Assembly: GCF_002205895.1 (NCBI RefSeq)
Contig: NZ_NJDE01000015.1
Span: forward strand, 62,001-126,000
Direction: 5' to 3'
DNA from: Saccharibacillus sp. O23
Lineage (GTDB): Bacteria; Bacillota; Bacilli; Paenibacillales; Paenibacillaceae
DNA: 64,000 bases
Shown piece by piece: positions 55,348-63,586 of the stretch. A program made the position numbers and the translations under genes. The notes beneath the pieces were generated by a model that saw only the letters and a list, made by a program, of their open reading frames with translations, was not told the DNA's origin and made no database searches. How positions within the stretch are numbered: position 1 is the stretch's first letter; every line of letters begins with the position of its first letter.

Positions 55348-58300
55348 TTACTTCTTTTTGCTGCCCGAAGGCGAGCTTTTCGCTCCGCCCTTCTTCGGCT
55401 TGCCGCTGCCGGACGCGCCGGAACCGGAACGGCTTCCGCCGGAGCGGCCGCCTTTGCCGCCGCTCGGGCGGTCGTTGCCGTTGCGCGAGAACGTCGCCGT
55501 CTCGCCGCCGTAGCCGCCCGTGCCGCTTCCGAAGCTGAAGCGGCCTTTACCCGGCTCGCGGTCGCTAGTCGCGCCGCTTCCGCCTCCGGCAGAGCCGCCG
55601 GCCCCGCCGCTGCCGCGGCTCGCCCGGCCCGTGCGCCCGCCCTTGCCCGGCGGGCGGTTGCTCCACTCGCCGCCTGCGTCCGGCGAGCCGTTGTAGACAT
55701 CTCCGCCCGCTTGGCCGGCGGAGAGCTGGATGCCGCCGCCTTTGCCGCGGCGGCTGCCCTTATCCGGCTTCGCCGGATTCCCGGCCGCGCCCAGCTCGGC
55801 CGGCGGGCTCGTGAACGACCACTCGCCGTCGCCGCTGTTCGCTTTGCGCGAGCGGCCCGCTTCGCCGCTGACTGGCGCGGCTCCTGCCGCTCCGTTGTCG
55901 CCACGAACCGGAGCGCCGCTGTCTCCGCCGGCGCCTTTGCGCTTCCGCGAGCGCTTGCCTTTGCCTCCGGTTTCGCCGCTGCCCGATGCGGCCTCTACCG
56001 CTGCGCTTTCGCCCCGGAACGGAGCCGCGGACGCGTTCTCCGCCGCGGCTGCGCCTTTGCGTTTCCGCGAACGCTTGCCTTTGCCTCCGGTTTCGCCGCT
56101 GTTTGCCGCAGCGGACCCCGCTTGTTCGGCCGATCCTTTGCCTTTGCGCGGCGTGCTTCCTGCCGCCGGAGCCGTCGCTGCGCCGCTATCGTTCGGCCGG
56201 AACACGTCGCCTCGTTTGTTTTTCTTCTTGTCTTTTTTGCCCTTGCCTTTGCCTTTATCTTTGCCGAACTTTTCTTTGCCCGTCTTGTCGCCGCGTTTGA
56301 ACGAATCGCCGCCTTCGCCCCGGCGTCCGCCGCCGCGATTGCCGCGGAAGTTGCTTTTTTTCATATCGACCAGTTCGAAATCGATCGTATGCTCTTCCAT
56401 GCTGACCTTCGAGACGCGGATCTCGACCACGTCGCCGATCCGGAAGACGCGCGACGTGCGTTCGCCGACCAGCAGCATCTTGGCTTCGTCGAAGTGGTAA
56501 TAATCGTCGGTCAGGTTGCTGATATGGATCAGGCCTTCGACCGTATTCTCCAGTTCCACGAACAGGCCGAAGCTGGTCACGCTGCCGATGACGCCTTCGA
56601 ACGTCTCGCCGACCTTATCCAGCATGTATTCGGCTTTCTTGAGCTGCGCCGTGTCGCGTTCGGCATCCACCGCTACGCGTTCGCGGATCGAAGACTGCTG
56701 CGCGTAATCCGGCATGCGGATGCTGAGCTGCTCTTCGCGCTGCGGCGACAGTTTGCCGCCGCCCGACAGTACTTCCCCGATCACCCGGTGAATGACCAGA
56801 TCGGGATAACGGCGGATCGGCGAAGTGAAATGGGTGTAGAACTCGGCAGCCAAGCCGAAGTGGCCGAGATTCGCCGAATCGTATTTCGCCTGCTTCATCG
56901 AACGGAGCAGCAGCGTGCTGATCGCTTTCTGTTCCGGCGTATCCTGCACTTCGTCCAGCAGCGACTGCAATTCGCTCGGTTGAATGCTGCCGCCGCGCGT
57001 GCCTTTGACCTGATAACCCAGATTGGCCGCGAACGCCGCGAACAGCTCCAGTCTTTCTTGGTCCGGGTCTTCGTGAATCCGGTACAGGAACGGCACTTTG
57101 GCTTTGCTGAAATGCTCGGCCACCGTCTCGTTCGCCGCCAGCATGAACTCTTCGATGATCCGTTCCGCGATGGAACGTTCCCGTTTGACGATATCGATCG
57201 CTTTGCCTTGGTCGTCCAGCAGGACTTTGGCTTCTTCGAAATCGAAGTCTACCGCTCCGCGCTTCATCCGGCGGGCGTTCAGTTTGAGCGCCAGTTCGCG
57301 CATCGTATGGAACGTGTCGACCAGATAGCCGTAACGCTCCAGCAGTTCCGGATCTTCTTCTTCCAGAATGCGGCGCACGTTCTTGTACGTCATGCGCTCG
57401 ACGGTCTTGATCACGCTCTTGAAGATGTCGTAACGCACGACTTTCATCGAAGCGTCGAACTCCATCTCGCAGGAGAGCGTCAGCCGATCCACGCGCGGAT
57501 TCAAACTGCAAATGCCGTTGGACAAACGCGGCGGCAGCATCGGGATGACCCGGTCGACCAGATACACGCTGCTGCCCCGGTTATAGGCTTCCTGATCGAG
57601 CGCGGAGCCTTCCCGCACATAATAGCCGACGTCCGCGATATGCACGCCCAACACGTAGTTGCCGTTCGGCAGTTTCTCCACGTTAACCGCGTCGTCGAGG
57701 TCTTTGGCGTCTTCGCCGTCGATCGTCACGATCTGCTTATCCCGCAGGTCGCGCCGTCCTTGACTGTGAATCTCTTCGTCGGTAATCGTCTCCGGCGCGG
57801 CTTCCGCTTCGGCCAGCACTTCTTCGGGGAACGATTCCGGCAGTTGGTGCTTGCGGATGATCGACAGGATATCGACGCCCGGATCGCTGTTGTAGCCGAG
57901 CACTTCGATCACCTGACCCTGAGCGGCCGAACGGCCTTCCGGATACGCGATGATCTCCACGACGACTTTCTGTCCGTTCAACGCGCCTCCGGCGCGGCCG
58001 GCAGGAATGAACACATCGCGCGTAATGCGTTTGTCGTCCGGCAGCACGAACCCGAACGATTCTTCGTCCTGATACGTCCCGACGATCTGCGTGATCGCGC
58101 GTTTGACGACCCGCACGACTTCGCCTTCCATCCGCGCGTTCGACGAACGACGCGACGCGATGCGAACCAGCACGGTGTCTCCGTTCATTGCGCTCAGCAT
58201 ATCGTTCGCATTGATATAGACGTCGGCATGCTCGCGGTCTTCAGGAATCAGGAACCCGAAGCCTTTGGCGTGCGTCTGCAGCCGTCCGCGCAGCAGGTCC

Positions 58301-58497
58301 ATCCGTTCCGGCACCCCGTAGCGCTGGGTACGCGTCAATACCACTTCGCCCGCTTCTTCCAGCGCGTTCAGCATGTTCATAAATTCCCGGAATTCTTCCG
58401 CATCTTCGATGCCGAAATGCTGTTCCAGCTCTTGGTACGTCATCGGCTTATAAGCGTCTTCGCGCATAAAGCCCAACAGCGACTCTTTCGTTATCAT
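55348..58497 (-). CDS. rnr: Ribonuclease R with a very long basic low-complexity tail
   Basis: 1049 residues; typical RNase R is 700-800. N-terminal winged-helix and cold-shock domains (1-200), RNB catalytic domain with DGEDAKDLDDAVNV near 266 (metal-binding Asp residues) and GGSIQPSELQ, and S1 domain near 625-670 (GVIGSVTSFGLFVELENTVEGLIHI). From about 719 to the end the sequence is Lys/Arg/Gly/Ser-rich and lacks fold signals, with the unit SGETGGKGKRSRKRKG present twice. RNase R degrades structured RNA and works with tmRNA-SmpB on stalled mRNAs, which fits its neighbours. The ATG at 58497 follows AGAGGTG. Confidence 0.93.
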   Translation of the reverse strand: MITKESLLGFMREDAYKPMTYQELEQHFGIEDAEEFREFMNMLNALEEAGEVVLTRTQRYGVPERMDLLRGRLQTHAKGFGFLIPEDREHADVYINANDMLSAMNGDTVLVRIASRRSSNARMEGEVVRVVKRAITQIVGTYQDEESFGFVLPDDKRITRDVFIPAGRAGGALNGQKVVVEIIAYPEGRSAAQGQVIEVLGYNSDPGVDILSIIRKHQLPESFPEEVLAEAEAAPETITDEEIHSQGRRDLRDKQIVTIDGEDAKDLDDAVNVEKLPNGNYVLGVHIADVGYYVREGSALDQEAYNRGSSVYLVDRVIPMLPPRLSNGICSLNPRVDRLTLSCEMEFDASMKVVRYDIFKSVIKTVERMTYKNVRRILEEEDPELLERYGYLVDTFHTMRELALKLNARRMKRGAVDFDFEEAKVLLDDQGKAIDIVKRERSIAERIIEEFMLAANETVAEHFSKAKVPFLYRIHEDPDQERLELFAAFAANLGYQVKGTRGGSIQPSELQSLLDEVQDTPEQKAISTLLLRSMKQAKYDSANLGHFGLAAEFYTHFTSPIRRYPDLVIHRVIGEVLSGGGKLSPQREEQLSIRMPDYAQQSSIRERVAVDAERDTAQLKKAEYMLDKVGETFEGVIGSVTSFGLFVELENTVEGLIHISNLTDDYYHFDEAKMLLVGERTSRVFRIGDVVEIRVSKVSMEEHTIDFELVDMKKSNFRGNRGGGRRGEGGDSFKRGDKTGKEKFGKDKGKGKGKKDKKKNKRGDVFRPNDSGAATAPAAGSTPRKGKGSAEQAGSAAANSGETGGKGKRSRKRKGAAAAENASAAPFRGESAAVEAASGSGETGGKGKRSRKRKGAGGDSGAPVRGDNGAAGAAPVSGEAGRSRKANSGDGEWSFTSPPAELGAAGNPAKPDKGSRRGKGGGIQLSAGQAGGDVYNGSPDAGGEWSNRPPGKGGRTGRASRGSGGAGGSAGGGSGATSDREPGKGRFSFGSGTGGYGGETATFSRNGNDRPSGGKGGRSGGSRSGSGASGSGKPKKGGAKSSPSGSKKK

Positions 58498-58596
58498 TCT
58501 TATCACCTCTAAATGGCTCGGGCTGCCGGCAGACCGCCCGGTCGGCTGCAGATCGCGAACTGAATTTGTTATTCTGTCACAACTATCATTATACGC

Positions 58597-58655
58597 TAAA
58601 AGTACCCGTGTAGTGAGTTGACCAAACTTAATCGAAGGTTTGCGTTCATTGAAAC
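58597..58655 (-). repeat. Second dispersed repeat family, partial inverted copy
   Basis: On the minus strand CGTTTCAATGAA-CGCAAACC, then TTCGATTAAG and TTTGGTCAA, aligning with 21408-21457. It lies in the secG-rnr gap. A GCCTCCGT/ACGAAGGC-type hairpin is at 58671-58711. Confidence 0.45.
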
Positions 58656-58740
58656 GACGATACGCAAAAAAGCCTCCGTCTCCCTTGAAACCAAGGATTC
58701 ACGAAGGCTTCCAGAGCGGACAGCCGCTCCGATCCGCTAG

Positions 58741-58796
58741 TCCCTTATCAACACTAAAGGTGAGGTCACCTTTGATTCAGAGTTGAAAGGGTACTC
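58741..58796. repeat. Second dispersed repeat family, short copy
   Basis: TCCCTTATCAACACTAAAGG then ACCTTTGATTCAGAGTTGAA and AGGGTACT. Same ends as 21347-21451 but with a 6-nt loop in place of the long centre. It lies directly after the secG stop. Confidence 0.6.
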
Positions 58797-58798
58797 CA

Positions 58799-59032
58799 TT
58801 AATTGGTCAAAGCCGTAGCCAAGATCGCCATGACGAAGAAACAAACGCCCAGCACGATCGTGATGCGTTCCAGAACCAAGTCCAGACCGCGCGCTTTCGT
58901 TTTGCCGAACAGATGCTCCGCGCCGCCCGAGATTGCACCGGCCAGACCCGCGCTCTTGCCCTTTTGCAGCAATACGACCGTAATCACGCCGACGGAGAAG
59001 ATCAACAGCAGTACCTTCAGAAAGATTTCCAT
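58799..59032 (-). CDS. secG: Preprotein translocase subunit SecG
   Basis: 77 residues with two membrane helices ([23 protein letters not shown] and [22 protein letters not shown]) and the SecG loop [26 protein letters not shown]. It stimulates SecYE-SecA protein export. The ATG at 59032 follows AGGAGG; upstream extension to 59062 is unsupported. First gene of the secG-rnr-smpB-ssrA order. Confidence 0.95.
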   Translation of the reverse strand: MEIFLKVLLLIFSVGVITVVLLQKGKSAGLAGAISGGAEHLFGKTKARGLDLVLERITIVLGVCFFVMAILATALTN

Positions 59033-59225
59033 GTAGTTCCACCTCCTAAGCATAAACAGCATATCCTGTATATAAGTGGGTTAAACCAGTTGCTACGTCG
59101 TTGTCTCGTTTATCGTGCTTTTCTGATACTTTGAACAGAAAACAGCACTTTCATTCTATCACAGCCCCCGGTATTTGACAATCGAGCAAATTCGGCCGAA
59201 ACCCGCTTTACGGAACGTTTATACG

Positions 59226-59266
59226 CTAAAAAGCCGCGCTGCGGCTGAAGCGCCGGGCGCGGCTTG
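59226..59266 (-). terminator. Intrinsic terminator of the 36-residue peptide gene
   Basis: AAGCCGCGC / GCGCGGCTT stem followed on the minus strand by TTTTTAGC. Confidence 0.75.
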
Positions 59267-59321
59267 TCGATTCGGGAATCGATGCGATGATAAACGATGA
59301 CGTAAAGCGTCCAAGCGAACC

Positions 59322-59432
59322 TTAGTGGCGCTGCTGTTTGCCTTGGACGTTGTTGCGGTCGGTCCACAGAATGTATCCGGCGGATACGGCTGTAAGAACC
59401 AGAATGACCATGATGATCATGGCATCCGACAT
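59322..59432 (-). CDS. 36-residue single-span membrane peptide
   Basis: MSDAMIIMVILVLTAVSAGYILWTDRNNVQGKQQRH, shown here only by its parts: an N-terminal hydrophobic helix (residues 4-22) and a basic C-terminus. AGGAGG precedes the ATG at good spacing. It has its own terminator and is the only gene downstream of the c-di-AMP riboswitch. KdpF-like small subunits or transporter regulators are possible parallels, but there is no kdp operon here. Family not recognised. Confidence 0.6.
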   Translation of the reverse strand: MSDAMIIMVILVLTAVSAGYILWTDRNNVQGKQQRH

Positions 59433-59587
59433 GCTCTCTTCCTCCTCTGCTGATCTGAATCTGGATGTGTGGGGCGCCTGCGCGCGAGTCGAAACCATAG
59501 CCTGCGGTTCGATCGGCGGACGCTCGGATGGAATTGCCTTTTTTCGAAATGAATGAATGCTGAAAGGAAAGGTCACCTCTCCTGTTT

Positions 59588-59738
59588 CTGCTTACGAGGT
59601 TAGCTGACGGATTAGGGCGCAAGAGTCGCCCTGCCTGACGCGACGTCCGAGACCGGACCGGCGTAAGGCTTCACCCCGCGAGAGCCATGATCGGCATCCC
59701 GTATTGGTTCCCCCGTTTTCGAGTACAAAATTCAGCAG
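59588..59738 (-). promoter_or_regulatory. Cyclic-di-AMP (ydaO/yuaA) riboswitch
   Basis: On the minus strand the aptamer runs CTGCTG ... GGGGGAACCAA ... GGGGTGAAGCC ... TAGGGC/GCCCTA hairpin ... TCCGTCAGCTAACCTCGTAA GCAG, matching the ydaO class in order and in the invariant 3' segment. The ends CTGCT and AGCAG pair as P1. In this class c-di-AMP usually turns expression off; genes controlled are for osmolyte/K+ transport or wall turnover. Here the next gene is only the 36-residue peptide. Confidence 0.9.
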
Positions 59739-60207
59739 TGAGTTCCGATTGCGAATGTTTGAATAGTGACGAATCCCATCATCCTTTCCGAAATGTAGGC
59801 GGCATGCCGGTACCTTCGATTCCTCTTCGGAAATCGGGTGCCGCGAAGCAGCGGTCCTTCTGCTTAAAATAGGCGATCGAAGCCCGTTCCCGTTAGGCTT
59901 AAGCAGATCGGTGCGGCTTTCATGAACCGTATCTTAACCCCTGCTGACACCTTATGTAAAGGTTGAACTTTACCTGTTTTTGGTGTTTAGAAGGCTAATC
60001 GTTGACATGTGAAACATACACGAAGCCGGATCTTTCATTATCGCGAAAAAGCTCGACTTTGCGACGTTTCTCGCGATTATCGCTGCCGGAAAGCCGCTTA
60101 TTCGCAGCCCGACGATCCCTCGTACGCGCAAAAAGATAAAAGAACGGAAAAAGTTAACGTTTTCATCGTCCTTCCCTGCCTCGTTCGGGTCTTCGGCTTG
60201 TCGGCGT
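59739..60207. other. Gene-free stretch
   Basis: Leader region upstream of the riboswitch and 3' flank of murI. It contains a plus-strand frame at 60009-60287 without ribosome site that runs into murI; not supported. A GGTAAAGTT/AACTTTACC-like inverted element is near 59955-59972. No firm promoter. Confidence 0.5.
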
Positions 60208-60981
60208 CTAGCCCCGCGGCTCGTTCAAAATGCGCCAAGCGCGCCGAAGTTTATCGTTGTACGCCGGATCGTCCGCCGAATTCATGAACCGGATCTTTCC
60301 GCTTCCTCCGCCGAGCGAACCTTGTTCGTCCAGAATGCGCGTCAACCTCCGAACCGTGCCCGCGCTTCCGTCGATGACCCGGATATGCGGCGGCAGCACG
60401 TCTTCCAACAGCTGCGTATAATACGGATAATGCGTACAGCCGAGTACAAGCGTGCCGTATTCGTCGAGGTCGAACGGTTCGAACTTGCGCCGGAAATAAG
60501 CGCCCAGTTCGTCCGGATCGAAATTCAGCCGCTCGCAATATTCCACCCATTCGGGCATCGGCAGCGAATCGACGATCCCGTGATCGTCCACGCGCGATAC
60601 CAATTCGATGTATTTGGACTGGCTCAAGGTCAGTTCCGTCGCCAACACCAGCACGCGGCGGCCGCTGGCCCCGTTCATCTCGACGGCCGGCTTCACGGCC
60701 GGCTCCATGCCGATCACCGGAACCGGATAGCTCCGGCGCAGCTCCGCCGCAGCTACGCTGGTAGCCGTGTTGCAGGCGAGCACGAGCGCTTTGACGTCGC
60801 ATCGCAAGATGCGTTCCGCCGCTTCGCGCACGTAACCCGCGACCTGCTCCTTCGTCTTGGGCCCGTACGGGACATGCAGCGTATCCGCGAAAAAGATAAA
60901 GTCTTCATTCGGCAATCTGCGAACCGCTTCGCGCAGAACGGTCAGCCCTCCGATTCCCGAATCGAAAAAAGCGATAGACAT
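60208..60981 (-). CDS. murI: Glutamate racemase
   Basis: 257 residues. MSIAFFDSGIGGLTVLREA at the N-terminus, catalytic Cys pair in VLACNTATSVAA and VLGCTHYPYY, and PYGPKTKEQV. It converts L- to D-glutamate for peptidoglycan, in the cytoplasm. The ATG at 60981 follows AGGGGA and matches the family start; the open frame to 61092 would add an unlikely 37-residue extension. Confidence 0.95.
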   Translation of the reverse strand: MSIAFFDSGIGGLTVLREAVRRLPNEDFIFFADTLHVPYGPKTKEQVAGYVREAAERILRCDVKALVLACNTATSVAAAELRRSYPVPVIGMEPAVKPAVEMNGASGRRVLVLATELTLSQSKYIELVSRVDDHGIVDSLPMPEWVEYCERLNFDPDELGAYFRRKFEPFDLDEYGTLVLGCTHYPYYTQLLEDVLPPHIRVIDGSAGTVRRLTRILDEQGSLGGGSGKIRFMNSADDPAYNDKLRRAWRILNEPRG

Positions 60982-61167
60982 GCGTTTTCCCCTGCCGTTT
61001 CGTAATTTCGTCATGATGGCACGCCGACCGAATGACATCTGAGGTTCGCGTTCCGGCGGAGCGTAACCTCGCATGGTTATCGGTCGACGCAATGGTCTTA
61101 CGATCTTTATTTAACCTTCTAAGATTATAGACCTCTCAAAGACAAAACGCCAAACGGAGCGGCCGCC

Positions 61168-61707
61168 TTAACGGAAAATCTTCTTCTGCCCTTCGGAGAC
61201 CGCGAAGATCAGCACCGGACCGTCCCAATCGGGTTCGCGCGCCTCGACGAGACCCGATGCGGCTTCGCAGCCGGCGATCGCGCGCGTCCAGAAAGCAAGC
61301 GCGGGCGCGTTCTCCTCCATGATCTTCAGTTTCCATAAGCCCGGGAACCGCAGAAATAAACGCTTCGCCGCCTCGCGCCCCAACCCGGATCGCCGATATT
61401 TTTTCATGACGAAAAATTCGACGATCTCGTGCCCGGCTTGTTCGGAGCAGCCGGAATCGGCCGCGAATCGGCGAATCAAAGCGAATCCCGCCAACCTGCC
61501 GTCCGCGCGCAGCAGAAACGGATAATGGCCGGAACGGTTCCAATACGCGTCCAGATCCCGGTATTCGTACCGTCCTTCTTCGTTTACGTCTTCGGGATCG
61601 TAATCGGTAAAATCGTATTTGTACAATTCCAAAAGCTGCCGCAGCGCCGTTCGGTGTTCGTGACCGGCAGGCTCGCAGGTCAGCTCGAATATTCCTTCAT
61701 GCGTCAA
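61168..61707 (-). CDS. GNAT-family N-acetyltransferase
   Basis: 179 residues. The acetyl-CoA motif is VMKKYRRSGLGREAAKRLFLRFPG, with LLRADGRLAGFALIRRF before it and NAPALAFWTRAIAG after it. The start is TTG at 61707, about 9 nt after AGGAG. Downstream of the aminoglycoside-nucleotidyltransferase-like gene and in the same direction, 49 nt apart, so possibly co-transcribed. Substrate unknown. Confidence 0.85.
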   Translation of the reverse strand: MTHEGIFELTCEPAGHEHRTALRQLLELYKYDFTDYDPEDVNEEGRYEYRDLDAYWNRSGHYPFLLRADGRLAGFALIRRFAADSGCSEQAGHEIVEFFVMKKYRRSGLGREAAKRLFLRFPGLWKLKIMEENAPALAFWTRAIAGCEAASGLVEAREPDWDGPVLIFAVSEGQKKIFR

Positions 61708-61756
61708 AGCCGTGTTCTCCTTTCTATCGCGTGAATCACCGGTTCGGATCTATGTC

Positions 61757-62617
61757 TCAGAATCGGGCCTCTTGTCCGCTTTGCGCTTCCGCGGCGATCC
61801 GCCCGAGCATCTCTTCGGCAAAATCGATCAGCGCATTCTCCGGCACGGACATCGGACCGGCGACCGCACCCGTGTACACATCAAGCGCCGCCTGCACGAT
61901 GTGCCGCCGCTCAGGCAGAGCCGCCGCGCCCCACTCGCCGCCTTCTTTTTTCGACACGACATGGCCTTGCTGCATAAATAACAGAACCCGGCATAAATTC
62001 AAAACGACGTACATCGGATTGCGGACGATCGCTTCTCTCGCGTCTGCCACGTCATGTAGGATCGAACGTACGTAGACCTCTCGCGAAACGGCAGGCATGC
62101 GTTCGCGCAGCGGCCGTCCGTAAAGCGTAAATCCGCGCTCGTAAGCTACGACGATCTGGGAAGCCAAATCGGGATCTTCGTAGCGGGCGCACAAGTAACT
62201 CGAATCCGCTTCGTACCTCGGCCGGTGCAGCGAAGAATAATGGTAGACGGCCGGCGTCGGGTAGACGACGTCTTGCAAAGCCTTTTCTTCCGCTACGGTG
62301 TATTCGATGTTCCGCCCGGCTTGCAGCCTTGCGTGCAGTTCCAGCGTCAGCCTCGTCAGGTCGCGCAGCTTCTCCAAGCTCGGAGAGGCCTGCACGATGA
62401 CCAGCAGATCGATATCGCTCGACGCCGGGTTAAACCCGCCCATCGCCAGCGAGCCGTGCAGATAAATGCAGGAGACGTCGTCGCCCAGCGCTTGCAGGCA
62501 TCGGGCTGCCAGTTCTTCGGCCGTCTTCAGCGCTTCGCGAATTTCGCCGCCGAGGCGGCCGTCCGCGTCGCGCGAACGAAAATCCGGCAAAATAATCTTC
62601 GGTCGAGTCTTGTCCAT
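61757..62617 (-). CDS. Aminoglycoside nucleotidyltransferase-like protein (AadA-type)
   Basis: 286 residues. N-terminal nucleotidyltransferase core SCIYLHGSLAMGGFNPASSDIDLLVIV (GS...DxD metal site) near residues 48-75, and a helical C-terminal domain like that of ANT(3'')/ANT(9) enzymes (VYVRSILHDVADAREAIVRNPMYVVLNLCRVLLF, KKEGGEWGAAALPERRHIVQAAL). The family transfers AMP to spectinomycin or streptomycin. Chromosomal homologues like this often have no proven resistance role. AGGAGG precedes the ATG. Confidence 0.8.
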   Translation of the reverse strand: MDKTRPKIILPDFRSRDADGRLGGEIREALKTAEELAARCLQALGDDVSCIYLHGSLAMGGFNPASSDIDLLVIVQASPSLEKLRDLTRLTLELHARLQAGRNIEYTVAEEKALQDVVYPTPAVYHYSSLHRPRYEADSSYLCARYEDPDLASQIVVAYERGFTLYGRPLRERMPAVSREVYVRSILHDVADAREAIVRNPMYVVLNLCRVLLFMQQGHVVSKKEGGEWGAAALPERRHIVQAALDVYTGAVAGPMSVPENALIDFAEEMLGRIAAEAQSGQEARF

Positions 62618-62860
62618 ATGGTTATTCCTCCTTGTGCGTTGGTTGTCCGCGTCTCGGTCATGATCCGCGTTCGGGTTCGGAACCTTCGTGCTTTCATTAT
62701 AAAAGACCGCTTCTTCGCTCCATAGGCCGTATACGGTTCAACCTGTTCGCGACATAGATTCGGATTACGATCGACGAAAACTCCGCTCCCGGCTCGGTCG
62801 GCGCGGCCGAGGTTACGATGGAGGCCGGCGCCGAAGAAAGGCTCCGGCGATCGCTCGCGA

Positions 62861-62900
62861 AAAAGGCCCGAACTCCGCAGCGATACGGGTTTCGGGCCTT
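62861..62900 (-). terminator. Intrinsic terminator
   Basis: AAGGCCCGAA / TTCGGGCCTT stem followed on the minus strand by TTTCG, after the CD3324-family gene. The rest of 62618-62919 shows no gene. Confidence 0.8.
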
Positions 62901-62919
62901 GATCGAGAATCGCCGACGA

Positions 62920-63264
62920 TTATCTCCGGCGTTCTACGGTTTCTTCTTCTCGCTCGGCGCGCGAATAGCAGATGCGCCGAATCCGCTCGACGGACAGCGC
63001 ATAACGATCCGCCAATTCGTCGATCGGCACGCCTTCGCGGTGCAGGGCGCGAATCTCGGCGTTGCGCGCCTGAAGTTCGGCGCGCAGGCCGGAGCGCTCG
63101 CCCCATCCGATCTTGCGATCGGCGGGAGCCGGCACGTAAAGCGTTTCTCCTCCGGCATAACGTTGAAGTTCGCGCAGCAATTCCGGCGGCAGGCAATCTG
63201 CCGCGTTGCGATAAGTACGCCGGACCGTTTGAGAGTCCGGCAGCCGATTGCGATGATCGGACAT
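62920..63264 (-). CDS. CD3324-family helix-turn-helix protein
   Basis: 114 residues. The pattern LPPELLRELQRYAGGETLYVPAP, then KIGWGERSGLRAELQARNAEIRALHREGVPIDELADRYALSVERIRRICYS, matches the CD3324 family of Mor-like small HTH proteins, common in Firmicutes and probably DNA-binding. The ATG at 63264 follows AGGAG; the frame to 63354 is unsupported. Targets unknown. Confidence 0.8.
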   Translation of the reverse strand: MSDHRNRLPDSQTVRRTYRNAADCLPPELLRELQRYAGGETLYVPAPADRKIGWGERSGLRAELQARNAEIRALHREGVPIDELADRYALSVERIRRICYSRAEREEETVERRR

Positions 63265-63420
63265 ACGGCTTGCTCCTTCCCGAATCGAATAGTCGGTTGG
63301 AAACAAAGCCTGTCCGGGCGAGCCGCCGATCAATCCGGCGCGTCGACCGATCACCCTGTAAGGTTACGGTGATTGAACTCGGTCAACGCAGTCACTCCAT
63401 GCAGAGGGCGGTTCGCGCCT

Positions 63421-63492
63421 TTACAGGCTTTGCATGGAGCCGGTCGGATGCGTGTCCCGTACCGTGTCGAGCTTCAATATCGCGAGTCTCAT
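63421..63492 (-). CDS. Possible 23-residue peptide
   Basis: ATG after AGGAGGG, frame MRLAILKLDTVRDTHPTGSM then QSL and TAA. The end of the frame overlaps the hairpin CTCCATGCA (63396-63404) / TGCATGGAG (63432-63440). It could be a leader peptide for the CD3324-family gene or a chance frame. Confidence 0.35.
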   Translation of the reverse strand: MRLAILKLDTVRDTHPTGSMQSL

Positions 63493-63586
63493 GGTCCGAA
63501 CCCTCCTTCGATCATGTAGTGTTGGATCGGTTTATTCATGCGTTTGGGCATGAAGCGAAGCGAGGCCGACAGCCTTCTTCGGTTCT

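Noticed and set aside
55711-58512. 933-codon open frame on the plus strand
   Set aside because: Antisense of rnr; composition and lack of motifs show it is not a gene.
60009-60287. 92-codon frame on the plus strand
   Set aside because: No ribosome site, runs antisense into murI, no motif.
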